A stretch of DNA of 64,000 bases from Vitrella brassicaformis (taxonomy: Eukaryota; Sar; Vitrellaceae): contig CDMY01000708.1 of the NCBI GenBank assembly GCA_001179505.1, positions 91,463-155,462 on the forward strand. Reading direction: 5' to 3'. Made by a program: the position numbers and the translations under genes. Positions 22,133-34,586 of this stretch are shown in pieces. Positions within the stretch are counted from its first letter, which is position 1. Each line of letters begins with the position of its first letter. The notes beneath the pieces were generated by a model. That model made no database searches, was not told the DNA's origin, and worked only from the letters and a program-made list of their open reading frames with translations.

Positions 22133-22668
22133 TCGATGTGACCCTCACCTCACCCACCTCACACCCAGTAAGGGGCCACCGTAGTAGCTGCCTGCCGCGG
22201 TTTTGCGATCAAATATACACACACCTACATAATTGAGCGACTGAGGGAGGGCGTTGCGTAAGGTAACGTAAGGTGTACCCTATTTGTCAGCGAGTGGCGA
22301 GTGTTAGGCGGCCAGAGGAGGCGTCTGCACGTGTGTGTGGGTGGGTGGGTGTGCAAAGATCCAAGAGAGCGACAGAGCGCGGCGCACATGGGTCCATCCA
22401 CGATTTGGGCAGGAGAGGCTTTAAGGCTGCTTACAGACATACACACCATACATGTCGGGGTGTGTGTGTGTGCGTGTCGGTGTTGGTGTCTATGTGTCGC
22501 TATGATGCCTAGTAGGGCTGACGGGGGTGGGGGGGGAGTCGGCAGCATCATGATGTGTGTGCCGATGAATGGAAGGATGGGCGGACAGGACGATGGGTGC
22601 TTTATGCATTCTGACTGACGTTGTTCAAGTGTGCGCACACACCACCCACCCACTCACTCTTAAATCAA
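22133..22668. other. Convergent intergenic region (MFS / galactokinase 3' ends)
   Basis: 536 bp with short TG/GGTG-rich runs. No gene or structured element was recognised. Confidence 0.6.
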
Positions 22669-25474
22669 TCAATCCCGCAGCTCCACAGGCGTCCACCCCC
22701 CCTCCCCTCCGGCATGGTCCCCCCTCTCCCTCATGTGGAGCTGCGCCCCCTCCGCCGGGTCGACCACAAACACATACCTTCCCAAGTCATCACCGACAGA
22801 CGCTGTGGCCCTCTCCCTCATCAAAGGCTCATAGTAGCCCTCCTTGACCGTCTCGATAAACCGCTGCGCGTCACCGCTCCACACCATCGACACAGTGCAG
22901 CCGCCCCAACCTGTCACACACACACACACACACACATTCACAAGTGAAGCCAGGAATTGATTGCCTGGATCACCTACCTGCTCCGGTGACTCTGCTGCCG
23001 ATGGCGACCTTGCGGCAAATCGATGTCAGAGCCGTCAGTTCCGGGCAGCCGCACTCATAGAGGTCCCGCATGCTCTCGTCGGAAGCATTCATCAACTCGC
23101 CCAGACGCTGCTCAAGTGAAAGAGGCACCACACACACACACTGCCCATGACCCATTTCATCCGGCCATCAGTTAGAACTACCCACCCACCACTATTGTGG
23201 CATCGGTGTCCCTCTGTGGCCCCTCTGCCAGCTGCAGGAACTCGGCCACGCGGGCTGCCTCGCCGAAGACATGCAGCGCCCGCCTGCGTCACACACACAG
23301 ACACACACACACAGCAGACAGACAGACAGACAGACACGAATGACACGCGCCGCTCTCACACACACACAGTAAGGACGGACGGACGGACGGTTGGCTGCTT
23401 ACTTGTGCGGCTGGAATGTGTGGTTGAGCGTCCAGACGTCCCGGCCCACCCGCCGCAGGAGGGCGTCCAGCCTCTCCTGGCCAAGCACCGACGACACCTC
23501 ACCCTGCGTTGGATGTGGGGACACACACATACACGACGCAACGCACCAGGCCGGGTGGACGCGGAGATGGACGTGCCTATAGGCAGCCAAGGCAGCTCCC
23601 GTGGAGGTACCTGCCTAGCTACCTTGGTGTAGGCCTCCTCGCGGATGTGTTGCCGCACCAGCGACCTGCACCCCTGACACGACACACAGGCAGACGGGCA
23701 GGACACACCAGTTAATAATTCCCCAGACACACAGACAGACTCTGAGAGAGAGAGAGCCACTGACTGACTGAGTGAATGAATGAATGCTGCTCACGTCGTG
23801 GCACAGCTGGCGGGACCTCTGGAAGTCCGCAAGGGTCGACCGCACCACATCGTCAGCCCCGAGAAAACCTCCAACCGCCCTGCAGGAACCAAACACACAC
23901 ACACACACACACACACATACACACACACAACATATCGGCAATCCAACCGCTTTCCTCGCTCACTCGTCAAGTATTGCCAGCGCCAAGGAGCACTCGAACA
24001 CACGCTTGTTGTAGTGCGTGGCCGCCTGGACGGCTTTGGGCGACTCCACCAGCGAATGCGCCACCACAAACACCACACGAGACGTTGGCAAAGGCACCAC
24101 ACTCACCCGCAGAGGCGAGAACTGCACGTGCAGTGCCGCCCCCCGGCGGCAACACATGATTGCCGACTGGTCCATGCCGCCCCCAGCAGTGCCCACGCGC
24201 CGCTCCGTGTGTGTGCACAGCTCGGCGATGTGCGTGCAGGTGAGGGAGGGAGGGGAGGGGTGGAGGGAGAGGGTTGCCAGTGCACTGGCCACCACCAGGG
24301 CGGAGCTGCTCGACAGCCCTGCTGCCTGCCTTACGACACGANNNNNNNNNNNNNNNNNNNNNNNNNNNNNNNNNNNNNNNNNNNNNNNNNNNNNNNNNNN
24401 NNNNNNNNNNNNNNNNNNNNNNNNNNNNNNNNNNNNNNNNNNNNNNNNNNNNNNNNNNNNNNNNNNNNNNNNNNNNNNNNNNNNNNNNNNNNNNNNNNNN
24501 NNNNNNNNNNNNNNNNNNNNNNNNNNNNNNNNNNNNNNNNNNNNNNNNNNNNNNNNNNNNNNNNNNNNNNNNNNNNNNNNNNNNNNNNNNNNNNNNNNNN
24601 NNNNNNNNNNNNNNNNNNNNNNNNNNNNNNNNNNNNNNNNNACCCCCCCCCCCCCCCCCCCCCCCCACACACACAGGCACAGACAAACGTACCAAAAAGG
24701 GCAAGGCAAAGCAAGGCGTGTGAGTGGGCTGTGCTGTGCACCTGAGGGATGTCGCCATCCACCAGCACGCCGATCTCAATCGAGCTGCTCTCGTCGCTCA
24801 TGGCGTCAGTGTCGCTCCAGCAGAGGATGCCGGCCAGCACGTAGTTAGTCCAGTGCGGCCCACTCGCAAACTCCCCCGACCAGTCCAGCGGCACTCCCGT
24901 GTGTTTGTGTTTGGTGATGCGGCGGGCGGGGTGGCCACCCTGCTCGCCGTCCGCGTGGGCGATGGTGATGTCCACCATGGCTGCTGCTGCACCTGCGTCA
25001 TCGTTGTCTTCCCGCCTCAGGCTGCTGTTTGCGTGTGTGTCGATGGACGTAGCGACCCTGACGGTGTGGTTGGTGGCGATGGGCAGCACGCTGTACCCAT
25101 TGTAATCTGCAGGCAGGAAGCAAGCAGTGGATCGCATGACACAACGTGCCCTTTGCAGTGCCTGTCTACCGATGTGCTCTCCAATCAGGTTCACCCTGAA
25201 CATGAACAAAATCAGCAGAGCAGAGCAGAGAGAGATACGGCTGCCTGCATGTGTTGTGTTCAGCGCCCTCTTGAATCAATGTGTACCTTCCTGGAGCCAG
25301 AGCGATGCAGTGAGGCTGACGCCCATGGATCTCGACGAACCTCTTGCCAATCCTCAAGACGCCGTCCTCCTGACCTGCCGGCATCGTGCAGCTACCTCTT
25401 TCCCCCCCTTCTGCCCTCCTGCCGATCTTTTGCGAGCTAAGCATACAGATTTTGCTTGTCTTTCCTTCCCGCAT
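22669..25474 (-). CDS. GALK: Galactokinase (GHMP kinase family)
   Basis: Ten exons on the minus strand, 25474-25287, 25195-25170, 25106-24742, 24325-23964, 23879-23795, 23673-23623, 23503-23403, 23283-23190, 23110-22978 and 22910-22669, give 548 residues. Galactokinase phosphorylates galactose at C1 with ATP, the first committed step of the Leloir pathway. The substrate motif [19 protein letters not shown] (about 60-78) is split by two introns. The GHMP ATP loop [14 protein letters not shown] is at about 194-207, followed by [11 protein letters not shown]. Motif 3, [14 protein letters not shown], is at about 464-477. The 300-N assembly gap falls entirely in the third intron: DGDIPQ before it joins AAGLSSSS after it in phase 0, so no coding sequence is missing. 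The start could be a later ATG (MLSSQ or MPAGQ). It is longer than most galactokinases (about 390-530 residues). Confidence 0.92.
24342..24641. other. Assembly gap (300 N) flanked by a poly-C run
   Basis: There are exactly 300 undetermined bases, so the size is probably a placeholder. The right edge continues with about 24 C then (AC)n (24643-24675). Both flanks are intronic in the galactokinase model. Confidence 0.95.
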
Positions 25475-25512
25475 GAACCGCAGTTGATGTCGAGCAGCCT
25501 GTTTGTGTGGAG
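25475..25512. promoter_or_regulatory. Divergent promoter region between galactokinase and the EGY-like protease
   Basis: Only 38 bp separate the two chosen start codons, or up to about 115 bp if the galactokinase uses its later ATGs. The role is inferred from position. Confidence 0.3.
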
Positions 25513-28087
25513 ATGAAGCATCAGCATCTTAAGCTGTGGCAGCGGACGGCTCTGCTTTTTTGCGGCCTTCTGCTGCTGCTCGCCACAGCATGTGTCACGG
25601 AGGCCGCACAGGCGAGAGGCGCCGACAGCAACACGAGCAACGTGACGGCAGGGCCAGAGGAGGGAGATCGGCAGCACGCCGGCGACACAGATCTTGATCA
25701 GCAGCAGCAGTTGCGGCAAGTGCCCGTGAGCTCCTCCGACCACCCGGCCTCTGTGGAGTCGGTGGAGCCGTCATGGGTCGACATGCTGACCTATCTGCTG
25801 GAGGAGAAGGGCGGCCGCGACGTCCCGATAGAGGAGACCTTCGACCAGCTGCTGCAGGCCGCGAGACAACTGCTGAGCCGCATCCAGGGGTCACTCGAGA
25901 CCATCCGGGAGCAGCAGGAGGTGTTTTTCGACTGCCTCAAGGACCTTCTCAACGGGCTGGAGACCACACGGCTTCCCGCTATACTGAAGGAGCTCCTCAC
26001 CACGCTCAGAGAACAGGCCGCCGGCCCAGTGCTCAACGAGCTCGCGCGGGGCCTCAAGAATGAGACGGTGCTTTCGGCCATCGGCAGGGCGGCGTCGGAG
26101 ATCTCGCGCAACATCGAGAGCACCTCTGACCTGTCGTCAATGGAGGCCCTGGGCAAGATCACACGCGACGACAAAGTGGTGGCCGCTCTGAAACACCTCA
26201 ACGCCGTCATCGAGGGCAGCAAGATCGACGTGCAGCTGCTCAAGCTGTTCGAGATCCTCCAGAGCCCCGAGATCTCCGCCTGCCTCAGCCGGCTGTCGGC
26301 CGCGCTGAGGTCGCCGGAGGTGCTGGTGCCGCTGCAGCGGCTGTGGGAGTTCCTCTTGGAGGGCACCTCGACCGAGACGGTGCAGTACATCTTTCAGAGC
26401 CTGCGGGAGACGGGGCTGCTGGTCAAGCTGGCGCGGCTGGTGGGGGCCGTCTGGGTGGTGCTCGACGGCCTCGTCAAGCAGTTCTCGGGCGCGGTGGCGT
26501 CCCCGGCTGTGGTCAACGTGCCGCCATCGCACTATCCCTCTCCCCCCTCTCAGGCACCACCACCACCAGCGCCATCACCGTCACCGTCACCCATACAGAC
26601 GACCAGCAGCACAACCACCACCACCAGCACCACCACCACCGCCACGACCCTTCCCCCCGAGAGCTTCGAGGCCGATGAGGAGATGCCGATCGATGACACT
26701 AGTGACGAGAGTGACGACTCCAGCGGCGGGGCTGAGTCGAGCCTCGACGCGTCCTCCGGATTCATCACCATGCCGGCAAGGCTGAGGCGGGCCTCAGCGG
26801 GGCCGCACCGTGAGCATCATGATGCGTACGCACATGCACAGCCACGGAGGTCGCCACAAGCGCTGAGGAGGACCAGGGCGGTCCACCACCCTCTTGCCAT
26901 GAGTGCGGGGAGCGGCCCCGACCAGCGTCGAGGGACCGGCGGCACGTCATATCTCGAGGCCGACAAGGAGGAGGCCGAGGCGAGTGCTGGAGGTGGTCAC
27001 GAGGAGGGCAAGGCGGCCCAGCTGACCATCGAGGAGGGGCGGGGCGGGGGCGCCGTCAAAGTCAACAACGACAACCCCGAGTACCAGAGGATGGAAGAGG
27101 AGAGGCAGCGACTGCTCATGGAGGTCAGGAGTGCGGTTCGCTGCGGTGGGTGCGCATGACACGAATGACTCTATGTGTGTGTGTGTGGTGCAGGCTCAGC
27201 GTCTTCGTCTCGAGGCCGACACCGACGCCAAGAAGCTCGAGGAGGAGGAGAAGCGGGTCGAGGAGGAGCGCGGGCGGCGTGTGGAGGGCGTGATCCAGCG
27301 GCTGCGGACCGCCACCGCCCTCGAGTTCCCTGCCATCATCAAAAGCTCACTCGCTGCTGGGGTGAGTGCCTCAAGGACAGACAGAGACAGAGAGCCAGAC
27401 ACGGGCAAACACGACACAAGAGTGAATGAGCCCCTTCGTGTGTCTGTCCAGACGTTGACAGAGGAGGTCTTCCAGTCGCTCGTCGACAAAGCCGACAACG
27501 CCAAGACGCCCGAGGTACACACGCACACACACACACACACACACGAGCGCATCTTATCCATCCATCCATCCATCCATGTGTTCATTTGTTCATCAGGAGA
27601 AGGAGGAGCTGACCTTTTTGTCCGAGACGGCACTGCGTCTGGTGGAGGAGAACGACCCCAAGCTGGCGCAGAAGATCCAGCGGTCGCTGCTCAAGGTGCG
27701 GCTGGGGGTGGACCCCGACCTCAAGGAGGAGCTCGACAAACTCAACGAGCCCCTTTCCACCAGTGGCTCGCCCACTAGCCTCAAAAAGGGAGTTGACGAG
27801 CTCAGGGTGAGTGTGGTGGATGTGTGGGGGTGGGTGGGCCATGGGCGAGTGTGTGTGTTTGGGTGGGTGGGTGTGTGTCGATGACAGGAGATGTTGGAGG
27901 GCGCGATGAACATAACGCTGCTCAACGACACTAACGGGGCGGTCGTCAAGATCAACACGAGCATCCCCTTTGTGACAGTGCCTGAGGCCTTCCTGCCCAC
28001 GTGGTGAGTGAGAGAGGGTCGGTCGGTGGGAAGGAAGGATGCATTGCAAGGATTCCTCCCGTGTCAGTCATTCATGTGTGTGGTTCG

Positions 28088-28123
<36 letters not shown>

Positions 28124-29357
28124 TGAATGGCTGGCTGGCAGGTTCCCCATCAGTCTGTCCCGTGACCTCAACACCGAGGTGTCCCGCGACCTCAGCGGAT
28201 ACGACAATGTCCAGCCACTCACCAAGAAGGTATGCACCCCTGACCCCTCCCACAACCACCCACACCCACACCCACGTGTGTGTGTGTGTGTGTGTCGGCG
28301 GCAACACACAAATCCTCAGGATTTGAAGATCTTGAAGGAGGAGGTGCTGCTCTTCGACGAGTGGTTCAGTAGCAGCACCGACACCTCCCGCTACGCCGTG
28401 CTCTTCAGGGGGTCCTTCAAGGGCGAGCCGAGCCAGATCCAGCAGACCTTCGACCGAATGCTCTCGCGCGTCGAGGCGCACCCCGAGCTCAAGGACAAGG
28501 TCACCCTCTTTCTGCTGCCACAGAGGGCGCTGCCCTTTGAAATGATGGAGGTGCGTCACACACACACCCACACACACACCCACACACACAGAGAGAGAGA
28601 GAGAGATTTCGTGTGTCATTCGTGTGTGTGTTGTGTGTGTGGTGTGTGTGATGGGCGGTTCGGGTGTGTCAGCAGCTGGAAGACGCGACAATGGACATGA
28701 TCTTGCGCGGCGAGAACAAGCTCAACGAGCCCTGCATGATTGCCGTCAGCAAGAACCTCCTCTCCCTCGACAAGGGCCAGACCAAGGGCGCGCAGAACAG
28801 GGCACTCGTCTTCCAAGCCATACTGCTCGCAGGTATGTCATGTCATGAGCACATCAACACAACACGACACGCCGGCCAAGATCCATCCATCCAGACCCAC
28901 ACACTTCCTCCCTCTCTCTCTCTCTGTGTGGGTGGGTGGGTGGGTGGGTGTGCGGCATATGTGTCGATCAGCGTCGCTGTTCAGTCTGACCTCATTCTCT
29001 GTGGCCACCTTTGGCCTCAACGCCGACTTTTGGTCTAGGACACTCGCAGGCACGACAGACACACAACTCACGCACAACACACACGACACAACACACACAT
29101 ATACCTTCTCGCCGTGGGCGGTGCTTGATTTAACTAACGGCCGGCTGTTTGTCTGTCTGTCTGTCTGCCTGCCTGCAGGTGACTACGGCGCCCTGACCGA
29201 CTGCTTCCCCGAGGTGGGCTTCACCTTCCTGACGCTGCTGGCCCACGAGGTGGGCCACTGGCTCGCCGCCAAGAAGTCTAACACCAAGATCAGCCTCCCA
29301 TTCTTCATCCCATCCTTACAAACCGGCGCATTCGGAGCGGTCAGTCACACGCACGCA

Positions 29358-29394
<37 letters not shown>

Positions 29395-30730
29395 GGAGAG
29401 AGGAAGAGGAGAGGGCACACACCCCATAGGCACACTGAGACGCCTTGTGTGTTGTGTGTTGTGCGCTGTGTGCTGTGTGCTGTGTGTTGTGTGTGTGTGT
29501 GTGTGTGTGTAGGTGACTCGTCTGCGTGACTACCCCCGCTCGAAGAAAGACCTGTTCGATCTTGCGATCGCGGGGCCGGCCCTGGGGCTCGCCACCTCGC
29601 TCATTTTCTTTGTTGTCGGACTCGCACTCACAAGTAAGCGGCCAGCCTGTCTGCCTGGGGCACAGTCGTGTGCCTGTGAGTGGCATCCACCCATCCTCGT
29701 GTATGTGTGTGTGTGTGTGTGTGCAGGTCAGGGGACCAACGAGGCGATAGCGAGCTGGCCCGTGCTGCCCGCCGCCCTCTTCCACAACTCCTTCCTCCTC
29801 GGTCTCATTACCGACTTCCTCGACAAGGGGCTTCTCGCAGAGGTAAAGTGGACACATACACATTCCCTCTCCCAATGTGTGTGTGTGTGTCATCTCTCTC
29901 TCTCTCTCCCTCTGTGTGTGTGTGTGTGTCAGAAAATCACAACGCCGATGCCCGTGCACCCACTGGTGGTGTCAGGCTTCCTCGGGTCGATCATCAACGC
30001 GCTGAACTTCATGCCCATCGGTCGGCTGGACGGCGGCAGGGCAGCCACGTCAGCACTGGCTGCGGGGGCGCCGCTGCTGTCCATCGTCACGCAATTGGCA
30101 CAGGTATGTGACTTGGGAGGAGGGTGGGGGGCTGTGGTGGGGTGGGTGGGGGGCGGGGATGAGTTATCCGCCGAACGCAATGCTTTGTCTGAGCTGAGAG
30201 CCTGAAGATAGCGATATTATCATAGTTACTCTGAGCCATCCATCCATTTCTCCACACCACACACACTCACACACAGACAGTATGTCGACTCACTCACTGG
30301 GTGTGATGTGTGTGTGTGTGTGTGCCATGTGTGTCTGCTCTGCAGGCAGCGTCGGGTTTATTCAGCGGCAACGAGCTGCAGCTGTTTTGGGGCATCCTGG
30401 TGGTAATATTCCAGAACTCACCAGAGGTGCCGGCCAAGAATGACTTCTCACAAGTAGACAGCGCCAGGTGGGTCACTCAAAGCCCCCAAGCCCCCCCTCA
30501 GTCCACACACCCACCGTCCCTCTCCCCCTGTGTGTGTCGTGCTGTGTGTCCATCCATCCTTCCATCCATCCATCTACTTATGCAGGCGGACTCTGTTCTT
30601 TGTGGCTCTGTTTATCACGTTGCTGGTCCTGGTGCCCTACCCCGACCAGATCCTCGGCGGGGCGGCCACCGGCGGCATGCAGTCGATGCCTCCAATGGGG
30701 CTCCCGGGGCTCGACAAAATCGGGGCATGA
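25513..30730 (+). CDS. EGY1: EGY-like site-2 metalloprotease (peptidase M50) with very long N-terminal extension
   Basis: Fifteen exons, 25513-27123, 27194-27361, 27452-27514, 27597-27806, 27888-28003, 28142-28229, 28320-28550, 28673-28832, 28972-29049, 29179-29339, 29513-29633, 29727-29842, 29933-30103, 30346-30467 and 30586-30730, give 1,186 residues. The ATG at 25513 was chosen because it begins a signal peptide (LLFCGLLLLLATACV), as expected for entry to a complex plastid. Residues about 80-320 are amphipathic helices, followed by a Pro/Thr linker, a Ser/Asp/Glu-rich stretch and a charged coil. The M50 core carries the zinc motif HEVGH (931-935) in LAHEVGHWLAAKK, the SLPFFIPS strand typical of EGY proteins, and NFMPIGRLDGG (1066-1076) with the third zinc ligand Asp1074. 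EGY proteases cleave membrane proteins in plastids of plants. The intron after 29049 uses a GC donor. The N-terminal 880 residues have no counterpart I know. Confidence 0.85.
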
Positions 30731-31857
30731 TTGGGGCGGTGCAATGACGGATGGCTGGGGTGTGTGGGTGGGTGAGTGATGGGTGACAGCCAGCAACGTT
30801 TTGAAGTTTTCCGTCCTTTCCCGACCACCGGGCAGACAGCAGCAGACGGGCAGACAAGACATAGAGAGAGGGGCTCTATAGATGGAGGGAGGTGCGACTG
30901 ACTGACTGAGTTTAATTGAGGTCTAGCTGTCTGAGCGAGTGTGTGTGTGTGTGCATGTAGATTACACCAAACATGCAATGCAGCAGAGAGGCATCAGTGC
31001 AGGTAGAGTGAGTGGGTGGGTGTCAGTGGATTTTTATCGTGTGTGGTGGCGGTGGCGGTGGTGGGTGGGTGGGTGGGTGGGTGGTGCGGATGCATGCCTT
31101 CTGTCTGTCTTAATGTCTTCCACACGCCGAGGGGTGGGTGTCAGTCAGACCAACCGAGAGGAGAGAGCCAGTGCAGTCGAGTCGATGGATTCCCCTCCGT
31201 CCGCGAAACGAAGTCAGTCAGTGAGCCAGCGGGCGAGCGATTTAGTTTTGATAATCTAATCGCAGCCACGCCCTACCAGATGCGTAGCCAGCCCAGCCCG
31301 GCCCGGCCGATGGGTGTCTGTCTTGTCTGTCATCGCCTTTGTTCAATGAGGGCCTGGCTGGCTGGGCGGGCGGAGTGGTGGCTGGCTGCTGAGGCTGGTG
31401 AAGGGTGGATGGATGTACAGCGGGGCAAAAGATCATTGATAGATGTGTGTGGGGCAGACAGGCAGACAGACAGACCGACCGACGGACGTATGAAGCATAT
31501 TTTTCTGTAGAACGAACAAACAATGTGTGTGGCTCTGATGCCTGTTTGCCTGGCTATACATATCTATACAGTGTATATGGCACTACTATATGCCGATATC
31601 TATCAAGACGCGAGGCAGAAAACTCACCCACCCACCCACCTCGACCCCCTAGCTACTCGCCCACCACCCACCCACCCATCCATCAACAGGAGGACAAGAA
31701 ACACACAAGGAATCAACGCACCTATGCAAAGCCAAAGCAAGCACCCAACCAAGAAAGCAGCAACTAGAAACAAACACCTGCAGAGTGATATTTGTAGGAA
31801 CACTGCCTGCGGGTTCCATATGTCGACAAATGAATCATGTTCACATCAATATCTATC
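30731..31857. other. Convergent intergenic region (EGY / two-TM protein)
   Basis: 1.1 kb with a GGTG run near 31046-31085, (CAGA)n near 31457-31472 and CCCA runs near 31626-31680. No conserved coding segment was seen in six frames. Confidence 0.6.
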
Positions 31858-33091
31858 TCAGGCAATGTCGCCTGTGCGGGTGGCAGGGGTGTCGCCACGC
31901 CCCTCTCCCGCCCCCTCTGCCGCCCCAGCCACAGCGGCAGACGCAGAAGCCCCCCCGCTATCGGTGTTGGTGTTGGTGTTTTGCTCCTCGGCAAGAGCGC
32001 CGCATGAGAGGACCTTGAGCACGGGAGACACCTGCCGCCTCTCCTGCTTGCCCTGGTCGAGCGGAAAGAACACATTGAACAGATTGCTGCAGCCAGCGAC
32101 AAACAGAGAGAGACGGAGAGACAGAGAGAGGAGGACCACGCGCCCATCCACTCTGTGCGTGTGTGTGTTGTCCTGTTTGTGTCTCAAGGATGCTGACAGG
32201 TTATTGAGGAGCGAAATGCAGCCGACCACCAACACCGCCAGAGCAACCAAAGACTGCAGCCATCCGTGAAGACACACATGAGAGAGAGACGCACAGCAGA
32301 CACACAAGGTGTGTCCGCCAAGCCAAGCCAAGGTCAGTCTGCTTACGAAGCTGCCGCGTGGGGAAAACATCTCCTGGACCATGAAGTTGGCGTATTCGAT
32401 GTGCACCCTCGTGTAGTCGGCGTCCGCCGCCGTGTCGTTCTGATTTATCAGCTGCGAAAAGCGAAAGCTGCACGCACACACAGAGACACCAGAAACACAC
32501 ACGATACCGTCTGTCCGACGTGTGGGTGGGGGAGTGAGTGGGTGGGTGGGTGGGTGGAACACCCACTCGTAAGTGTGGTACTCCTTGTATGGCGTGATGT
32601 AGTCACTCCACTTGAGCGACCCCGAGGTAAGGCCTTTCCACAGCTCGATGTCGGTCACTCTGAATGAGGCAAACGGACGGAGGGAGGGAGGGAGGGAGAC
32701 GTGTGGGCTGGGCTGGGTTTGGGTTGGGGTGGTTGTGTTGTGTTGTGTTGTTCTTCTCCTCCCTCGCGGCCTCCCTCCGCTGCTTACTTGACTTTTCTGA
32801 GCTGAACGGGAAAACAGCAGAAAGGGAGAGAGACCTCACACGTGCGACACGCATACCCATGTAGACAGAGACATGGACGGACCTGAATGCCGCCGATGAC
32901 GTACCGGCCCACCTGTGGGACAAAACACAAACCGCCCGACGTATGTGGTACGTATGGATGTGTGTGTGTGTCAGGGGAGGGGCCCATACGTTTGCGAAGA
33001 ACCATGAGGGCGACTGCTCAGTCTTGTTCATCTTGGAGTCATACAAACCCACCTTCAGACCGGGGAGAGGCCCGGCCGCTAAACACGCTCA

Positions 33092-33124
<33 letters not shown>

Positions 33125-34255
33125 GGGCATACAAGGGGTCATCCATCCGTCTCGCGCATCTCACGGATCTCACGTACGTTGCAGGTTCGTCCTGAGCTCC
33201 ACGTTGTCGTTGGAAATCTGCCCCTCCTCATTGAAGGTCAGGACGTACTTGAGGGACCTGCTCGAGCCGCTCTTGGGGGGGAAGTAGCCTTGCCACAGGT
33301 CCACACAGATGCACGTGGCCCCGCCCACACACACTCCCGCCTTTCTGGCTTCACGCTCGATACCCTGTGTGGCCACACAGACAGACAGACAGACACACAG
33401 AGAGAGGAAGGGTTGAGGGCCTGCTTTGGCGGGCTTTGGCCGCCTGCTGGCTGAGTGCCCACCTGCCCTCCTGTGAGAGGGTGATGATTATGTCTCCATC
33501 CAGGCCGTTCTTCAGCTTTGTCGGCGATGTGGTGTTGTCCGTGAGCGAGTGCGGATTCCCCAAACTTCATCGCATCGCATGACAGCGAAAGAAACGCAGA
33601 GGAGAGAGAGAGAGAGAGAGACACAGACAAAGAAGCCCTCTTCTGAATGGCTGCACGGCTGCGTGTGTAGACATACTTTGAGATGGGACAGATGGCGAAA
33701 GACGGTGCTTCCAGAGAGCGATACTGCACGAACCGGGTCTCTAGGTCGAGCCGGCCGCTTTGCAGATAGTAGACGACAAGCGTGATGATACCCCCAAGAA
33801 TGATGGCCCACCTGAAGAAAGACCACAAACGCAAAAGTGGTGGTGCCCCCCCGTCTACCCCGATGAGAGGAAGAGTCACTCACAGAAGTACCAGCATCAC
33901 ACGCGCACAAAACTCCGCCTTCTTCGCTCTTCGAGAGGCCCCAAACGTGCAGCCTGCAGTGCATCGCAATCGCATGCCAAACACACAATCCCCTCCCGCT
34001 CTCTCAATGACGAGTCTCGCATTGCAAAGTTGACTCACTCTGTACGAGCTGTTCGGCGAGTCTTTGCCAGAAGCCACGGGCAGCAGCAGACGCTCTCTCC
34101 CCGATGCCGCTCTGCCTCTGCTCAGACCGGCGGCTCCCGGCGGGCAGCAGAGGGGCCTCCAGCCCCTCATCAGGGGGCTCACCCGCAGATTGTGCAGCTG
34201 CCGCCGCAGGTGTCGCTGTAGGACGCAATCGCACTTCCTCTTCGTCACCAGACAT
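31858..34255 (-). CDS. Two-transmembrane protein with large ectodomain, channel-like topology
   Basis: Twelve exons on the minus strand, 34255-34039, 33953-33884, 33811-33677, 33564-33463, 33344-33178, 33078-32990, 32912-32883, 32801-32788, 32659-32567, 32467-32347, 32253-32198 and 32086-31858, give 440 residues. A cytoplasmic acidic, Ala-rich N-terminus and a basic patch (RRAKKAEF) precede TM1 (VMLVLLWAIILGGIITLVV, about 92-110). An ectodomain of about 235 residues follows, with NTT and NKT sequons, a Cys pair (GVCVGGATCICV) and SLEAPSFAICP just after TM1. TM2 is at about 347-365 (LVALAVLVVGCISLL), then a short cytoplasmic tail. Two membrane passes with this layout are typical of DEG/ENaC and P2X channels, and APSFAICP is reminiscent of the post-TM1 segment of DEG/ENaC. 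This is only a suggestion. The eighth exon is a 14-nt microexon. The acceptor before 33344 was chosen to keep frame. Confidence 0.65.
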
Positions 34256-34586
34256 CTTATCCAATGTTTTGCAAGCTCGCGCGACAAAACGGGTCAACTT
34301 AGCCGCTTGTCTTCAGGTGGCGGCCTGCCTATTTCGCCCTGTTGAGTGACGCAACGGGGTAGATCTCTCGCCGGAGAGGGTCGGCTCACACACGTGTGAG
34401 GGGCTGTGGGGATCCATTGGCTGCCGAGGAGGCGTCAAGACTGACAGGTGAGGGCTGGGGGAGGGGCGGGCGGGCGGACGAGATGACGATGTGGGCAGGC
34501 AGGTGCGTCATGGGAATCTAATCTGCCTCTGTGTGCGCCTGCTCTGTACTGGCCATGGTCTCTCTGTGCACTGTGTGCGTGTCAGG
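34256..34586. promoter_or_regulatory. Divergent promoter region between the two-TM protein and the AP2 gene
   Basis: 331 bp between opposed start codons. No recognised motif. A 5' UTR intron of the AP2 gene may lie here, since an acceptor-like gtcag precedes its ATG. Confidence 0.35.

Noticed and set aside
24342-24641. Possible loss of galactokinase coding sequence in the N gap
   Set aside because: Flanking exons join in phase 0 at the expected family position, so the gap is intronic.
31046-31085. GGTG repeats as telomeric or CRISPR-like arrays
   Set aside because: They are short, imperfect microsatellites with no spacers, and similar runs occur throughout introns and intergenic DNA.
33345-33376. 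Alternative start of the fifth exon of the two-TM gene at the acceptor just upstream (cacacag)
   Set aside because: That acceptor breaks frame with the preceding exon. The acceptor used (gaagccag) keeps it. The case remains uncertain without transcripts.
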